Below, in pieces: positions 46,648 through 60,929 of a DNA stretch of 64,000 nt. The notes beneath the pieces are model-generated. The model ran no database searches. It saw nothing but the letters and a program-made list of their open reading frames with translations, and had not been told where the DNA came from. A program made the position numbers and the translations under genes. The DNA lies in NCBI GenBank assembly GCA_035041965.1, contig JAPYMA010003043.1, positions 101,388 to 165,387 of the forward strand, in the 5' to 3' direction. Position 1 is the first letter of the stretch; each line of letters begins with the position of its first letter. Source of the stretch: Anisakis pegreffii (lineage: Eukaryota > Nematoda > Chromadorea > Rhabditida > Anisakidae).

Positions 46648-49600
46648 CAACAAATTCTGGTTATTATAATATCATTTGTTCTCCTATTATTTAGTATCAT
46701 TATTATCAGTCTCATTATTGCGATTACTTTTATCATTAGTGAAAGGATGAAATCATAAAGCGATAAGCGAAGTGAATCAACTGGAATGAATCACACGATA
46801 TTGACTGCTCCTTACGTGTATTTCCGTTCGAATCCGGAGCGTCAATGGGATATTCAGGATCGTGACTTAAGAACATCTGAAGGATATCCAAAGAATTCGA
46901 TGCGGCCGTCGTGCCAGCAGCCAATATCAACGGTGTTTGCTGTCTGAGAACAAATTCCGATTAGCATTATTATTGCTATCATTAATATCACTATCGTTAG
47001 CACTGTTTTATTACTAGCATAACTCCTCGTATTCATTAATACTGCTGGTCTGTCTCATTAAAACGACAATCTTTTCAAACAGTGATAATTTCTTTAAGTA
47101 TTCGTAACGATCAAAAGAATCGCTTTTCTCAAATATACTAGCAAAATGAGCGAATTTCGAATGAAACTGAAGAACCGAAATGAATTCGGTTCGTCGAATC
47201 CTCACACAAACCTTTTGTTGATGGCTCGAGCATTCACCTCAGGATTGCCCAGCAGCACATTGACGGCCGAGACGCTTCCCTGAAGAACGGCTGCATGTAG
47301 CGCTGAAAATTCGCTCAAGTCCGAAAAAACAAACTCCAAAAAATGTTTACGAAAAATTTATCGCCGTGAAATTTTTTGCAAATTCCGAAATTGAAAATTT
47401 TTGAAAACTCAAAATGAAATGGAAATTGAACGCCGAAATTCGCCAAAATGCTCACGGGTATTTCCCTCTTGGTCGATTAGATTCGGGAATGCGCCGTTCT
47501 CCATTAAGATTACACACAACGCTTCGTGATTATTATAAGCTGCCACGTGCAACGGTGTGAAGCCTTTTGCTGATGTTGCGTTCACTTCGGCACCGGCTAA
47601 TATCTTCAAATAATGAACAGATCAAGATAATTATCCACTTGTAAACGAATATTACCGATAACAAACCCTCACAACAACAATAATAAAATCATCAAACACA
47701 ATCAACCATTACCGTTAAAATACCGAATGCAAACTCAATCACTCAATCACAACATTTTTTATGTTCCAATAGTTCGATTTTCTCCTATCTTTCCTGCATA
47801 CTTCTCAGTGAAATTTACACAAATTCCCAAAAACGAAAGGCTTGAAAAAAATTTCGAGAGAGAAAAAGGCGACTGAAGATCGATCGAAAGGTTACGTTTC
47901 AAACGAACCAAATTCCTCAAAATCATTTCGCTACCAGTTTGTGCGCACAGATGTAGAGCCGTAACTCTGGATGCGTCTTGTGTCAAAACATTCACGTCAA
48001 TCTGAAGTGCCAACAAGAAACAACACCGATTCCAAGTCACCACTTCGTACGGCACTATGAAGCAGATTCTCACCGCTTCCGTTCATCTGTAATGAATGCA
48101 CAATGAAAAATTTGATTGATCGTCGAAATGAAACTCAAACACATTCGAAATTACTCACAATCAACAAACAAAAAATTTCTACGCAAACTCTTCTGAAGAA
48201 TTGCAACGAACGTTTCGATTAGATTTAATAATTTATCATAACTATTTTAATAGTGATCACTTCTTTGAGTATTCCTAACGATCAAAAGAATCGCTTTTCT
48301 CAAATATACTCGTAAAATTTCTCAAATATGCTTTTCAATATACTCCTTAGGAGCATAGCAATTCAACTGTGATTTTGATTATATGTGAAAACATCGATTT
48401 CAAATCATCACGGCTGGATGGAAGCATTAAGCAATGGTCAACAAGAAATTTCCGTAAAAGCATTCTCAAATTTGCAAAGAATAATGCAAAGAGTTTGCAA
48501 CAATTGCAGTTGATTGCATGTATGCATCATACCTGCATCACAGCATGAGGTGCCTTCTGTACGATTGCTTCAGCGGCTTGATTGTAACGCTTCTGCATGG
48601 CCAATCCGAGCGCACTGGCCCCGTATCGATCCCTCAACAACAAACAACTCGCATCGCACACCGTCAATATCGCATACAACACAACCATATTTTGCTCAAC
48701 AACTGCCAAATGCGCCGCCGTTCGACCATCCGAATCCTGGAACGTGGATGGCTTACAGTGGTGCAAAAACCAGTACATTTGTTGAAGAGCTGAACAAAGC
48801 GAAAAATCTTCTTTTGAAGATCTTTCGAAGACTGTCGAAGGTCTCCTGAGAAGAATAGCAATTCAATTGTTCATATAAACCTCTATGCATGAACGATTAT
48901 AACTGCTACTCGTGTCAATCTTTATTATTATTGTTGCTAATGCTAATATTATAAACACTGTTAACCTGAACGTCAAGTCTGGCTGCATATTCGATCAGCT
49001 TCAGTGCCACATCGGTGAGATTCCATGTGATACACGAATGCAGCGGTGTTTGTTGGTCGTCTGTTTCGCCCTTCTCGAAACGTTTCATCGCATTCACATC
49101 ACATCCACTACAAAATGGCCACCACAAAAATTATTCAGCTTCGAAAAACTGTACACATCAAAAACACACACGTTTCTCATCCAAAACAATCAAAACAAAT
49201 CGTGAATACTACTTCAACCAAAATTCCATCGCAATACTCGATGAAGTTCAAATCATCACGGAAAGAAACAATTTCACGAAGCATATTTCGCTCTTTCTCC
49301 ATTCGCTAAACTGCTCAACGATCGACGACAACAACCCGAGATGCAAAAAAACCAACTTCTGAATCAAGAAAATCGCTGCGTCTGTTAGATTCAAGTCGAT
49401 TGCACGATGCAGTAGTGTTTGTGTATAGGTACGGTCGTCACTGTACGCCCATCCATTGGTATCACATCCATGCTCCACCAAAACTGCAGCCACGTCAAAT
49501 GAACCTATAAATGAATCCAAAATTTTCCACCAACACAAAATTTCAAACCATCCAATCGAATAAATCAATTCGCTCGCTGCTCAAAAACTTATGCTCGCAA

Positions 49601-52600
49601 GCTAAACAAGCCTATGATGCAAAATTCTAGCCATACGGCAGATCGTTATTCCATTCATTCCGTCAAAATTTCGATAATAAACTCATTTGCTTGGAGCATC
49701 AATTGAGGCCATGATCACCACTCAATTTCCGTGTAAAACACTGAAAGTTTCCCTCTCAAAGTGTTGTAATTTCCGTCATATCGGAGATTACTTTTATGTA
49801 ATGAGTAAAAGAAAATCAATTGATGAAATCGGCACAAACCTTGACTTACGGCACTCCACAACGGTGGTAAGCCTGTGAGCGGATCTCGCCAATCCAGATT
49901 CGCACCCGATTTGCATAAGCATCGAACTGTTTCCAATAGACCACATTCAACGGCCAATTCCAAACAATTCTTACTCTCAGGCATTCTCAAAAAACGAAAC
50001 ACGATTTCAATACACACGCACATCAATCACATAAAATGTTTGCAATTTGTTACGGCATCAATCATTCGGCGGCATCAAAACCACTTACAAATCCACTTCA
50101 TCAATTCCTTTCCATCAAAAAACACTCCCAAAGTTTTATTCTAAAAGTACTAAATTCCCAAAAAAAGTTTCCACAAATACATCGAACCGGACGGCAAACT
50201 AAAGTCACTGAACGCCTATCCAGACCACAAAAACATCACGGTCTCAGATTCACTGCTCTCAAGAAAACGTTATTGAAGCAATCGAAGCGTTTGTTCAAGA
50301 GAATCGACGTTATGAAGGAACACGAATTTCAATGAAGAACAATAGATATGCTCAGAAAATGTAAATCAGTAACTAGAATCGTACCTAACTGTAGGATCAG
50401 CACCATTTTTGAGCAGAAAGACGGCCGCGTTGTCGTGTTTCTTGGCGATTGCCCTCAGCAACAACGGCACTCCGTTACGATCCACCTCGTTCACATCGGC
50501 TCCTCCGGCTCTCAACAGGATTCTCGGTGCTTCCACGAATCCATTCAGCAACGCTTTCGCAAACGGTGTCTCGTCGTTCGCATCCGTTACCGATAAAGGA
50601 AGTGCTGAATGCGTTGACAATCATCAATTTTAGTGGAACACTTCGGAACACTCTCACAACTGCTCTTGGAATGATCATTATTATTATTATTATTATTATT
50701 AATTTGATTGCCATCCTTCCATTATTATCATTGTTATTAAATTATCATCATTATGCTATCATTATTATTATTATTATTATTATCATTATTGTTATTATTG
50801 ATATCATTATCGTTATGTTTTCATATTTATCATTACCATATTCATTATTATTATTATCTTATTATCATTATCATTATTATCATGCCTCATTGTCATCCTT
50901 CCACTGTTACTACCATTACTGTTTACAGTTAGCCATCATTGCTCCTACATAAATGTTCTAAACAACTTTTTTGTAGATGATTCGATTAACTGTGTTGCCT
51001 CAAATATGAAATTTTCTACAATCAATCAGTAATGAAATATTGGATGAAGTAAGATTATAAGTCATAGAACGAACGTTTTCCTCTTTCTTCGGCGATTATT
51101 CGCAGGATCTGATCACCACATTCTTTCTCGACTGCCAGATGGAACACTGTCGATCCAGTCTCGGGTGTTTTTAGGGTCAGATCCGCTCCAGATTTCAGCA
51201 GCAATCGCAACATGTCCGCTTGGAATTCTGGCTGTGAAACGGCTAAATGCAACGCTGTCAAACCCTATCAACATTGATATTGGAATGAATCCGGTATTGA
51301 CTCGACAATTGTGCGAGTTTTCGAATTGAGATACTTGAAAAATCATTATAATAGCTCGTAGTGGTGGACAGTCTTGATCAAATACAACAAGAACAACAAC
51401 GAACCTCTTTATTACGCAAGTTGACATCAGCTTTATGAGCACACAGAAACTGCAGCGCAGATAAATTCTTGCTTCTTATAGCACTATGTACGAGTGTATC
51501 ACCTGAAGTATTTGCTGAAGGTGATAACCAGGTGAGAATATCATCATCACTGAATCATTATTATGATTTTGCCTATCACGTTTGTCACTCACTGCCCAAC
51601 AAAATCTCTCCATAAGAAATGGAAAAGAAACACTGGCGAATGGAAATGCACATTTAAATGCGAAAAACTTTCCGCACTGATAATTGACATTAATAATTCA
51701 TTTCAAAAACTTGAGAATGAATCGAATATCGTGACAAAATCATCAAAATTAAGAAGAAGAAAAAAACAAACCATCATTTTGCACTGTTGTATTCAAATCG
51801 GCACCCGTATTGAGCAATGCCTCTGATCGTTCGATGTCGTTTTGTTGCAATAACGCCAATTGGAGTGCACAACGTCCTTGTGAATCTTTGCAGTTCGTAT
51901 CGATGCACTCTTGTTTCAGAAGAAACTCCACCAAACGTCTATTGTCACTTTCCACTGCACACAACAATGCGCTTCTGAACACACAAAATCACTAAGAAGC
52001 ACCACCATTAACATCGCATAAATTTGGATTATAAATCAAAGTGGTAATAAATAAACGAAACAAAATAAACGACAACGTCAAAACCAAATCTCTAAAATGC
52101 AAAATCTTCAACGCATCTCGATAAGTCCGTTTCGAGATCTCGATTAAAAAATTCACCAGATTAAAAAAAACACTTCAACTGTTTAACATATCGAATACGT
52201 CGTCGCACAAATCAAATTTGCTTAACAATGCGCTTCTGTTTTGGTTAATTTTAGCTTCTGTTATTTTGTTTTTTTGCTTTCGCGTGAGGTTGCTTTTTGG
52301 CTTGAATCAGGCCATCAAGAAGCAATTTATTGTGAATCCCGAATGCGTTTACCAAAATATAGATCTCACCTGTTTTGCAGATCAACATCGTTGATGTTCA
52401 ACTGATCACAAATGGTTGCAATCCACGCTAACATATCATCAGAGCAACACGAATTCGCCAATATGTGCAGTAGAGTCTCACCGCTCGACACGACCCGTAC
52501 ATCCAACTTCGCACCATTTTCACACAAGAATCGGCAACAATCCGCATCACCTGCACAACTCCAATTAACATCATCACTCCATTCAATCGCTCATTTCAAC

Positions 52601-55067
52601 TACTATCATCACATCACGCTCAGTGAGTTCACTTCACATGTCACTTCACATGTTCAATATAATCATCACCAATATCACACTGATTTACCAATATCTTTTT
52701 TACCATTATCAATATAATCTGATCATGAATGCTATTATGTCGAATTGAATAGAACGATAAGATATTCATTGCTATCACTATCATTGCTATTGTTAAACCA
52801 TTATCATTGTGATTATATCATTAATAGACTACATTTTTGACTATTTAGTACTGATAAGAATATGACATTAATGATAATAGTGAGATATAAACTGGTGATG
52901 AGTTGTTGGATTTGATGATTATATAAATAAACACAACCTTTAGCAACGGCTTTCATAAGCAGTGACCTTCCATCATCATCCAGAAGATTTACATCACCGC
53001 GATGATTGATGATCGATGTGGCTAGATTGAATTGTTTCGATTCTAACGCCACTTCTAAGGGCAATAAACCGTCGTCGTTCCTTTCATTACTCACCTCAGC
53101 TAACTAAAATATTAATCACTGTTATACACCACTAATATAAGCAATAGTAAATCATTAGTATCACGATTAATGACACTTTGAAATGATGGCAATGAAATAC
53201 TCAGAAATTGGTAGATCTTTCGTGGACTTTCATTTAACTTCTGTCCATCCAATTAAATATTAAATACAATTCACCTTTGAATCATTATCGATATAAAACA
53301 AAAACAATACATCCTCACGACGCAAACCAATAATTGAATGTAGAATATATTTACAGTGGCTGAAATTAGATGAAAAAATAAAAATTTTAAAACAGTCGAA
53401 AAAATGGAATTACTTAATTTAATGAACGGTCATTGTTCACTAACGTAAGTTTTCCAGATATATTCTAGCAAATTTTCAAATGATACTTAAAAATGCGAAT
53501 TCAAATGTCATCCATCATTGTCATCTGTTTTTTAAGACGACGACCCAAACGTCGACTGAAAACTGCTACTAATCAGAACGATCACTGATCAGTGATCAGT
53601 GAAAAACTTCATCGATCCGTTGCGGAATGCGAACAATACGATCGTATTTCTGAAGGAGTCTACCTTCTGAGAATCCTGTAGAGAAGTGGTGCGGACAAGT
53701 TAGTGAAGTGCTCCGCACCGAACTCACTCCATCGTATCGATATCAACTGCGCGCATTTGTCTCTCAACTCCTCAAGGCCGTTCTCCTCACAAAACTGGTA
53801 AATCCGAACACAATTGCCCACATCCAACCGACCAGTCAGTAATCTTACACATCTACAATAACACACAATACGACACCGTTCATCATTTCGCCTATCCGTT
53901 TTCCGACAATTCAAGGAGAATAAAATTAAAGGTTACAAAAATTTTACAAAGCATTGATTAGAACATTTGGAAATGAGCAATTTTTAACGGAACATTAAAT
54001 TAGGTTGAAATCAAACATTCATTTGAAATTAAAATATTCTGCGGGAGGAAAAATTTCAGAGTTCAGTGTTAATCAAGTGAAATGAAGAGAACTTATTCAA
54101 GTAGTCATGTCCACAATCAAACCATCGAATGTTCAAAATTAACGGGCAGAAAGATTCGTCAAAGGTATCAGTGGATGAATAATACCTTTCTTTAAGATCA
54201 TAAAAACGATATTCGATCGCAGCTGATAAAATATCCATTATGATTTGATCGCCGAGTGTCGTATCCAAACGATCCGTGTATATCCATTTCAGTAACGTAC
54301 ATCCAACACTATACGAGATATCTGCTGTGTTAATTCACTCATCGATTATATTCGCTATTTTACCTTTCATTATTATAAATACAACTTTCCGAATTCAAAA
54401 CGGCAACAACTTCTATAGACTGTTACTATTCTTACTGAATTAATAATACTGTTCGAAATGAAGCATCCTCATCGTCATTTAATAGTTGTTAAGCAGAAAT
54501 ATTCGGCGGCATTATTCGCTAATTTCAATGGTAGAAAATCAAATTCTGTTTGATCTGAAATTTGGTCGATTACCTTTGAGTTCAATTCGATCAGTCATCG
54601 ACAGATCGTTCCAATAATCAGTCCGGGCCGCTATCACAAATCGATGCCCTCTCAACTGATGACCATCACAATGTATTGTTATATCACTGCAAGTTCAAAC
54701 AGCCACTTCTAATGTGTCACCGAACATATTACAAATGGAATTGTTGAAATACCGAGGAACAATTCATGAAATTGACAAAAAACACATGAAATGCGTAGAG
54801 CAATCGAACTGTTTTGAATAAATTCAAAACAAAACTTTTGTTGTTCACTAATGGAAAGTGTTACCTGTACAAGTCTTTTTCATACAATTTGGCGACACTC
54901 GAAACCAATTTGTTGACAAAAGATAGTTTATCATTTTTGGTGTTATTGGAATCGGAATCTTTGGTGCACGACGCTTCCAGAATATCGTATCGCTTCTGCA
55001 GTTCTTGGAATTTCAACTGCAACTGTAGGTGTTCCTCTCGAAGCAGCTCCAAATGACTGGCGGTCAT
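45815..55067 (-). CDS. ANKFY1: Rabankyrin-5 / ANKFY1 orthologue (BTB, ankyrin repeats, FYVE)
   Basis: Early-endosome and macropinosome protein; the FYVE finger binds phosphatidylinositol 3-phosphate and the mammalian protein is a Rab5 effector. Twenty-two exons run from 55067 leftwards: 55067-54865, 54686-54574, 54321-54186, 53852-53664, 53359-53275, 53103-52938, 52550-52370, 51974-51772, 51502-51405, 51264-51075, 50604-50385, 49985-49840, 49504-49357, 49107-48966, 48736-48533, 48086-47909, 47603-47456, 47302-47212, 46943-46816, 46535-46389, 46212-46119, 45944-45815. About 1112 residues (human about 1170). Order: N-terminal coiled coil (ELLREEHLQLQLKFQELQ), BTB (SDITIHCDGHQLRGHRF), a linker like human ANKFY1 (LLYRILRSHCKYILHSII), about 20 ankyrin repeats, and a FYVE domain with WADG, RKHHCRHCGR and RVCQIC intact. 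Exon 48086-47909 is one base too long for its phases and shows an apparent frameshift; elsewhere the gene is intact. Confidence 0.95.
46611..46645. repeat. AAT microsatellite in ANKFY1 intron
   Basis: About eleven TAA/AAT triplets in the intron between exons 46943-46816 and 46535-46389. Confidence 0.9.
50676..50800. repeat. ATT-rich microsatellites in ANKFY1 intron
   Basis: Pure ATT runs at about 50676-50702 and 50757-50800 within a longer ATT/ATC-rich tract that continues to about 50880. The tract lies in the intron between exons 51264-51075 and 50604-50385 and creates long artefactual open frames rich in Ile, Tyr and His. Confidence 0.85.
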
Positions 55068-58000
55068 ACCCTCTGCTCTTGGCGCCTTAACTCCTCGACT
55101 GAAACCAAAACTTCAATCGACGATATCAGAGAAGAACAATTAGTACCGAGCTGAACACACAACGATGATCGAATGAATTTCCACGCCAAAGTCTAATAAA
55201 TCGCTAATAAATCGATGAAATTTGATACGAATCACAACGGTAGTGCTGCTGCTGAACATTGTATACATTACAGTGCGTATTATAAACAAAACATTAGTGC
55301 GGTTGTTGACTTGACTCGAGCAAGAAGTTGAAACATACTCAGCACAAACATTCACAAATTTCAAAGCTTATCAAGGGAAATGAAGAGAACTTATTCAAGT
55401 AGTCACATCCACAATCAAACTATCAAATGTTCAAAATTAACGGACAGAAAGATTCGTCAGAAGATTCATCAGTGCATGAATAATACCTTTCTTTAAGATC
55501 ATTAAAAAAATTATTTTCGTTATCGAAATCAACGCTGATTTCAATAACGATAACAATTTTTCATCAGAATTTTGTTAAGTTGTTTTAAGATATCAATCAG
55601 CATTTGATTGGTTCAATAAGCGGATAAAATTGTGAAATTTGGACGCGCAGGATCGAGAATTCTGCAAACTGCAAACAACATTTCAGTTGATCTAAACTCC
55701 AGATTATCTTCGACTGATAGTATTGAAGTTTTTACACTTGAACCTTAAACGTGCTCAATGGGAACGGTTGAAAAAACTGAAATACGTGTAGCAAAGAGTG
55801 AAATTTGTAAATTAAACTCAATTATTAAATAAGTACGTCATGAATGAATCATTATTAAAAATTACTATTCTAGTCGAATACTCGATTAGTGATTGAAACG
55901 ACAATGAGCGGAATTTTTTCGGCGGCGAAACAGCCATTCAAAAAGTAGTTTCATGGAAATTTTACTCACTAAATCAGCTCTGAAAAAAAATTTTGAAACA
56001 AAATATTAATTGCACTATTAGTCGCTCGGTTGGGATAAAAGAAGCCAAAGAGCTCTTTCGTACGCGCGCGGCCCCGAGTGTTTAACGGTGAGAGAAGGAG
56101 AGGAAAACGCTTCGTAAAAGCGCACAAAACGAACGGAATGAATGTAACCGTGAAACCTAATAACGAGAAATCATCGTGGCGCAACCTTCGCGTTTGATTC
56201 CAAATTTATTTCTCTACAAGCACACAAGGTTTCAGGAGAATTCATCGTCTAGTTTTCGAGATTGTAACTTAAAATCAACCTTCAATAGGAAAAACAACGT
56301 TCTCGTTAAGTGTGGGAGTGGCTAACTACCGTAGTTTTTGAGCGTGACCAATCACCGTAGTCATTCAGTCCCGAAGTTGCTAATCCCGTTGACTGCAACA
56401 ACAGTGGGCGTGGCTAGTTACCGTAGCTGCTGCTAGCTATTGGCTAGCAACATTGATGAAACGTTCTAGGAATGTTTAACTGCGCCCACAATGAAAGCAA
56501 GCAACGGGAGTAGTACGTCTGGGGTTAAATGGCTTCGGTGACTAGCCATACCCACAGTTAATGCATCTAACGGGATTAGAACCTCCGAGGCTAAATGACT
56601 ACGGTAGGTAGCCACGCCCATGGTTAATGCAACCAATGGGAGCAGTGCCTCCGGAGATAAATGACTTCATCAAACTGTCCACTGCTAACATAACCTTGCA
56701 ATAATCAAAAATCAAGGTAATTTTCATCAATTTTAAATCCAACCAATTCATATCTATCAAAATAACCTCCTTCTGAATACAACTTCATCATTTCAGATTC
56801 CATCGTTCTTGTGGGGTTCATCAATCACCTCAGTCAGATTTTGTTTCAGAAGCGCTGTACAGATACTGTGCAAATTCTGATACGAAACCTCACCACGGCG
56901 TCCGAGGAGAAATGCCGAAGGTCTTTCTCGATGACACACACTCTACGCAGATGAGAAAATTGGACAAAAGTCATACACGGCAGCTTTTTCTGTGGACACC
57001 TCTAATCATCAGAGATTGATGCTCATTCATGCTTATTGACCTCACTTTGGGATTTACTCTAGCATGCATTAAACATCATACTACTAGTGCTCTATTCGTT
57101 GTTGCTTCTCTATTGCTACAGCTATTTCCCTAAAGCTGTCTCAATTGGCGCTGAGGCGCTCATTCGTACGCATTCTATTACTATGGATCAATTGTGTACA
57201 TTACTGTAGCGCTATAGGCGTTACGATCTTCAAGGTACCGGTACTCTTAGGTTTGTCCGGTAACATATGAATTTCTTTGCACCATTCCATCTAGCAGAAT
57301 CTCTGGATTCAGAATATCATATGTTTTATTGTGGAATTCTGCCGAATGAGGAGATATCGCTATTCTCTCAATGCTATAGGGGTTATTATATTGAAGCCTA
57401 CCGTACTCTCAGGTTTATCCAGTACAATGAATCGAAATGAACAACAATGCAGCCGTTCATTCATATGTTATGCCTTCAGCAAATTGCCTATCTATCTGAA
57501 AACTTGCATATTTTTCTAAATCCGTAAAAAATCCATGAGTGCGACGAAACCGAAATATTTCTGGGCAATCTTATGGATAGCGATGGTTTTTTTTGTTTGA
57601 TATTTTGAGGTTTGGTACCAATGTGTCACCGTCACCTCGAACTGCAAATCTCATTGCTCCCGATCGCTTTTTCATTAACAGTTCTGATCGTTATTGAGTA
57701 AACTGCTCGAGAGGACGGAGCGTCGATCACAACAACCATTGACCATTTTTTCTTCACCTCCTTCTTGCTCATTTCTTTCACTGTTTTAGATTACTTTAGT
57801 TTGTATTAGAGCAGTGATGGACAAGCTATGCAAAAGAAAAGCTCTGTTAATCGCGAATTCGCCAAATGCGTATTTTTGCTACAAAAATAAATCGATTTTT
57901 TGACAGTTCATTCATTTTGTTCAAACGATTATTTCCCTAACAAATAAATCAAAATATTTAATCGCTCCCGCGGATCGTGAATAAGATAATAATATTGTTC

Positions 58001-58241
58001 ATATGTACAATGCACAGTACAATCATACAGCAGCCATATTGTTCGTGTTCGATGCGGTAGGATCTTAGGTGCATACGAATGCAATTATGCGTACGTTTCT
58101 ATATTTCTAGGTTAACGGATTGCTTGCACGCTTATAGTCGATGTAAATTCCGAGATTATGTTCAATGAAAGGTGGTTTCTTCAGTTCAATCGAGCCGAGA
58201 GACTGAGAGTATTCGTCCGTCGACGTGAGACTTTCGGCATG
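55068..58241. other. Intergenic region between ANKFY1 and the EPT gene
   Basis: No gene supported. It includes the promoter region of ANKFY1 near 55068, a fold-back element (56312-56669) and an imperfect duplication of about 65 bases (near 57208 and 57367). The part before 58242 is the 3' UTR of the phosphotransferase gene. Confidence 0.45.
56312..56669. mobile_element. Fold-back (MITE-like) element with inverted sub-repeats
   Basis: The left part carries repeated GTGGGNGTGGCTA and ACCGTAGTCATT motifs; the right part carries them as reverse complements (AAATGACTACGGTAGGTAGC, GCCACGCCCAT, AACGGGATTAGAACCTCCG). The sub-unit is about 75 bases. The centre holds a perfect short hairpin, TGCTAGC-TATTG-GCTAGCA, at 56431-56449. 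The element is GC-richer than its surroundings and has no coding frame, as in non-autonomous inverted-repeat elements. No clear target-site duplication was identified. Confidence 0.65.
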
Positions 58242-60898
58242 TTAATCCCACGGAAAGAAAGCCATATCTTTGATGAGACCTTCCGCATGAACACTGTGAT
58301 TGGAATCGAACGTTTTCGTGGTTGATGAATGAGTTGTTTTTTGTGCGGACTGTTGCGGTCGGGAAATTGAGAAGGCTGCTGTGTTGAAATGATCGCACAG
58401 TTGACGGATCTTAAATTGTTGCAGTTTTAATCAGAGTCAAGGTTATGCCATTATTTTACAACTTTTCACAGTTGTACTTTCCAGAACTTCGCTGTTTTGA
58501 CCGTCTTTAAAGTTGAAATTAGTTCTTTCAGTAGGCGTTTGAATTGACCTGAACTAATCATTTCAAACCAACTCAGTTACATTACTCTTTTTCTGCTAAA
58601 TAATGAAAATGAATAGTGATCATTCTGCGATCATTGGGCATTACCCCAAATACATCAGCAGATGAGTTATGATTCTGAAAACTTCGATGTGATGTAAGTG
58701 TCTGGTAAATGAAAGCAATAAACATTCGAATGAATTCTCATACCACACAAATGCCATAATGTAAATGCGCTAATGTGGTTGTAAGAGCCAACGTTCGAAT
58801 GATGAGCAGTTCCGTGAATACAGTAACATTACTGCATAGTGGTATCGCTGCACCAATACAGTACACAGCCAACAGCCAGTTGAAGGTTTGTGCGCGTGTT
58901 CGCGTGGTTTGTGCCACTATTAGTCGACACTGAAAGGATACGTCAAGCTGCGATTGCTACTGTATGCACCGTGTTGTTAATTGACGAACTGGGAATTAGA
59001 CAACTGATCAATTCACGTTGGGAACCACTGTAAAATTGAAAATTTTCCTTTTTTCTTTTTATCTTTGGACTAAATTTTCTCAGCGACAATTTTTTCCAAG
59101 GAGAGGAATTTCTCTGTTTCCGCATTGAAATCTACAATTCTCGTTTTCAATGTTCAATTTCCATCGAATGTTCACTAAGATAAACAATAATGTTCCACCG
59201 AATGCCAATCGGAATGGATGTTTAGTGATTGGTCATGAATGCACTCAATGATTTGTGATCGATCATTCCTCTTGTCAACGTTATGATTAATATGCGTCCT
59301 AAGCGTTCAGATAGCCACAAAAAATCAACCATAATGTTTGAGAAGACACTTCCCATCGTCCAAAAAAAGCAACGTGGATCAACACTGATAATATCGTTCG
59401 GTGAATAATGAGCCCAGACGATGGAAACAGCGAAGAAGACGCTTGATGGAAATAACGGCAAGAAGGCTTCGTATGCGTTTGGCTGAAGAATTCAGAACAA
59501 ATTACTTACGATCAGTTCGAATCAGAAACGAACTGCTATTGGTAATACTGCAACAAAGCAACGATTCATTCTCTGAACACATCACCACTGTTTGCTTGGT
59601 ATAATCAGAAACGTTGAAGGTATTCGATGGAGATTAGTTTCATAATCAGAAGTCAGAAGCGTTTCTTCGGAAGGTATAAAAAGAAGAAATCTTCTCAATA
59701 CCTGCAGACCGCTTTTACGAACGAAGTATGCTGCGTACACTTTGGAGAGTGAGAACGGTACAGAGCAAATATTAATAACTGAAAATCAAACGTTCAGTTA
59801 AAATTAAATTTCGGACCTTCTAACGTACAGTCAACAAAAACTACAGAATATTCGAAGCAAGAGTTGAACGGTTGATAATAAAAGCAAAATGAAGATCAAA
59901 ACTTTTGAAGAGAGAAATCAAAAGGCTATGAAAAATTGATGCGAACTGTAAAATCCAAATTCCAATATGATTGCCGGTTTTATAAACCCAAAAATGTAGG
60001 TCTTATACGATTCATATCCCAATATATACGTCAGCAAGTAGGATCCCATTATCGACTACAATTAAAATTGTTTAAACATCAGTCATAATATTAATCTTTC
60101 AACAGAAATCTTTGATTCAAGAGAGGAACTCGCTTGAACAGTATGAATTATAACCGAAACCGATCTCAAAATGTGCAAGATTGGCATTGAATTCCATATC
60201 ATAAACAAAACTTGATACATTCAAATGGCATAATATTTCAGGAGATCGCCAATTTTCAGTCTTGAACTACAAATGTACTTCTTATTTTCAGTACCATTAT
60301 TAAATAATTTTGATGTTATTCTCAAGTTACATTTTGATGTGATTTCTGGAGACAAATTCAAATTGTCAAATAACATGAGTATAGCATATCATCTAGAAAT
60401 GATAAAGAATATCAATTTTGAATTGTGTTTCATACGGTAATGTTACGACTGAACACTTGAATTAATAGCTCTTCACCGGTATTTTCATTCTTCATTATAG
60501 ACAACTTACCCACATCCCGATGTCGTAATCCCATGACATATAAAGCACACCAGTGTTGTATTTTTCCCAATGATGAATAAGATAATCAATTTGAACACTC
60601 AATAACACGTACATTATGTTCACGAATGGTGTGCTGCAATTCCAGTTATTATTACTGTTACTACATTGCTTATCACTGATTTCAGTGTTATTATTATTTT
60701 TACCATTATTAGCATTATTATTATTGTTATTATTATTATTACAAAGACATTTTAGGCTTTGAACATCAATTAAAATGAATGCTAAACGTTATCTGGATAA
60801 TCATTATCGGATCTCTCCAAGTTGATAGTATTCGAACAAGATTAATTTCAATAGCACTAACGATAATAGTGATATTAATATCAGTGATATTGTTAATG

Positions 60899-60929
<31 letters not shown>

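Noticed and set aside
50449..50952. 167-codon plus-strand frame rich in Ile, Tyr and His
   Set aside because: Generated by ATT/ATC microsatellites and by antisense of an ankyrin exon.
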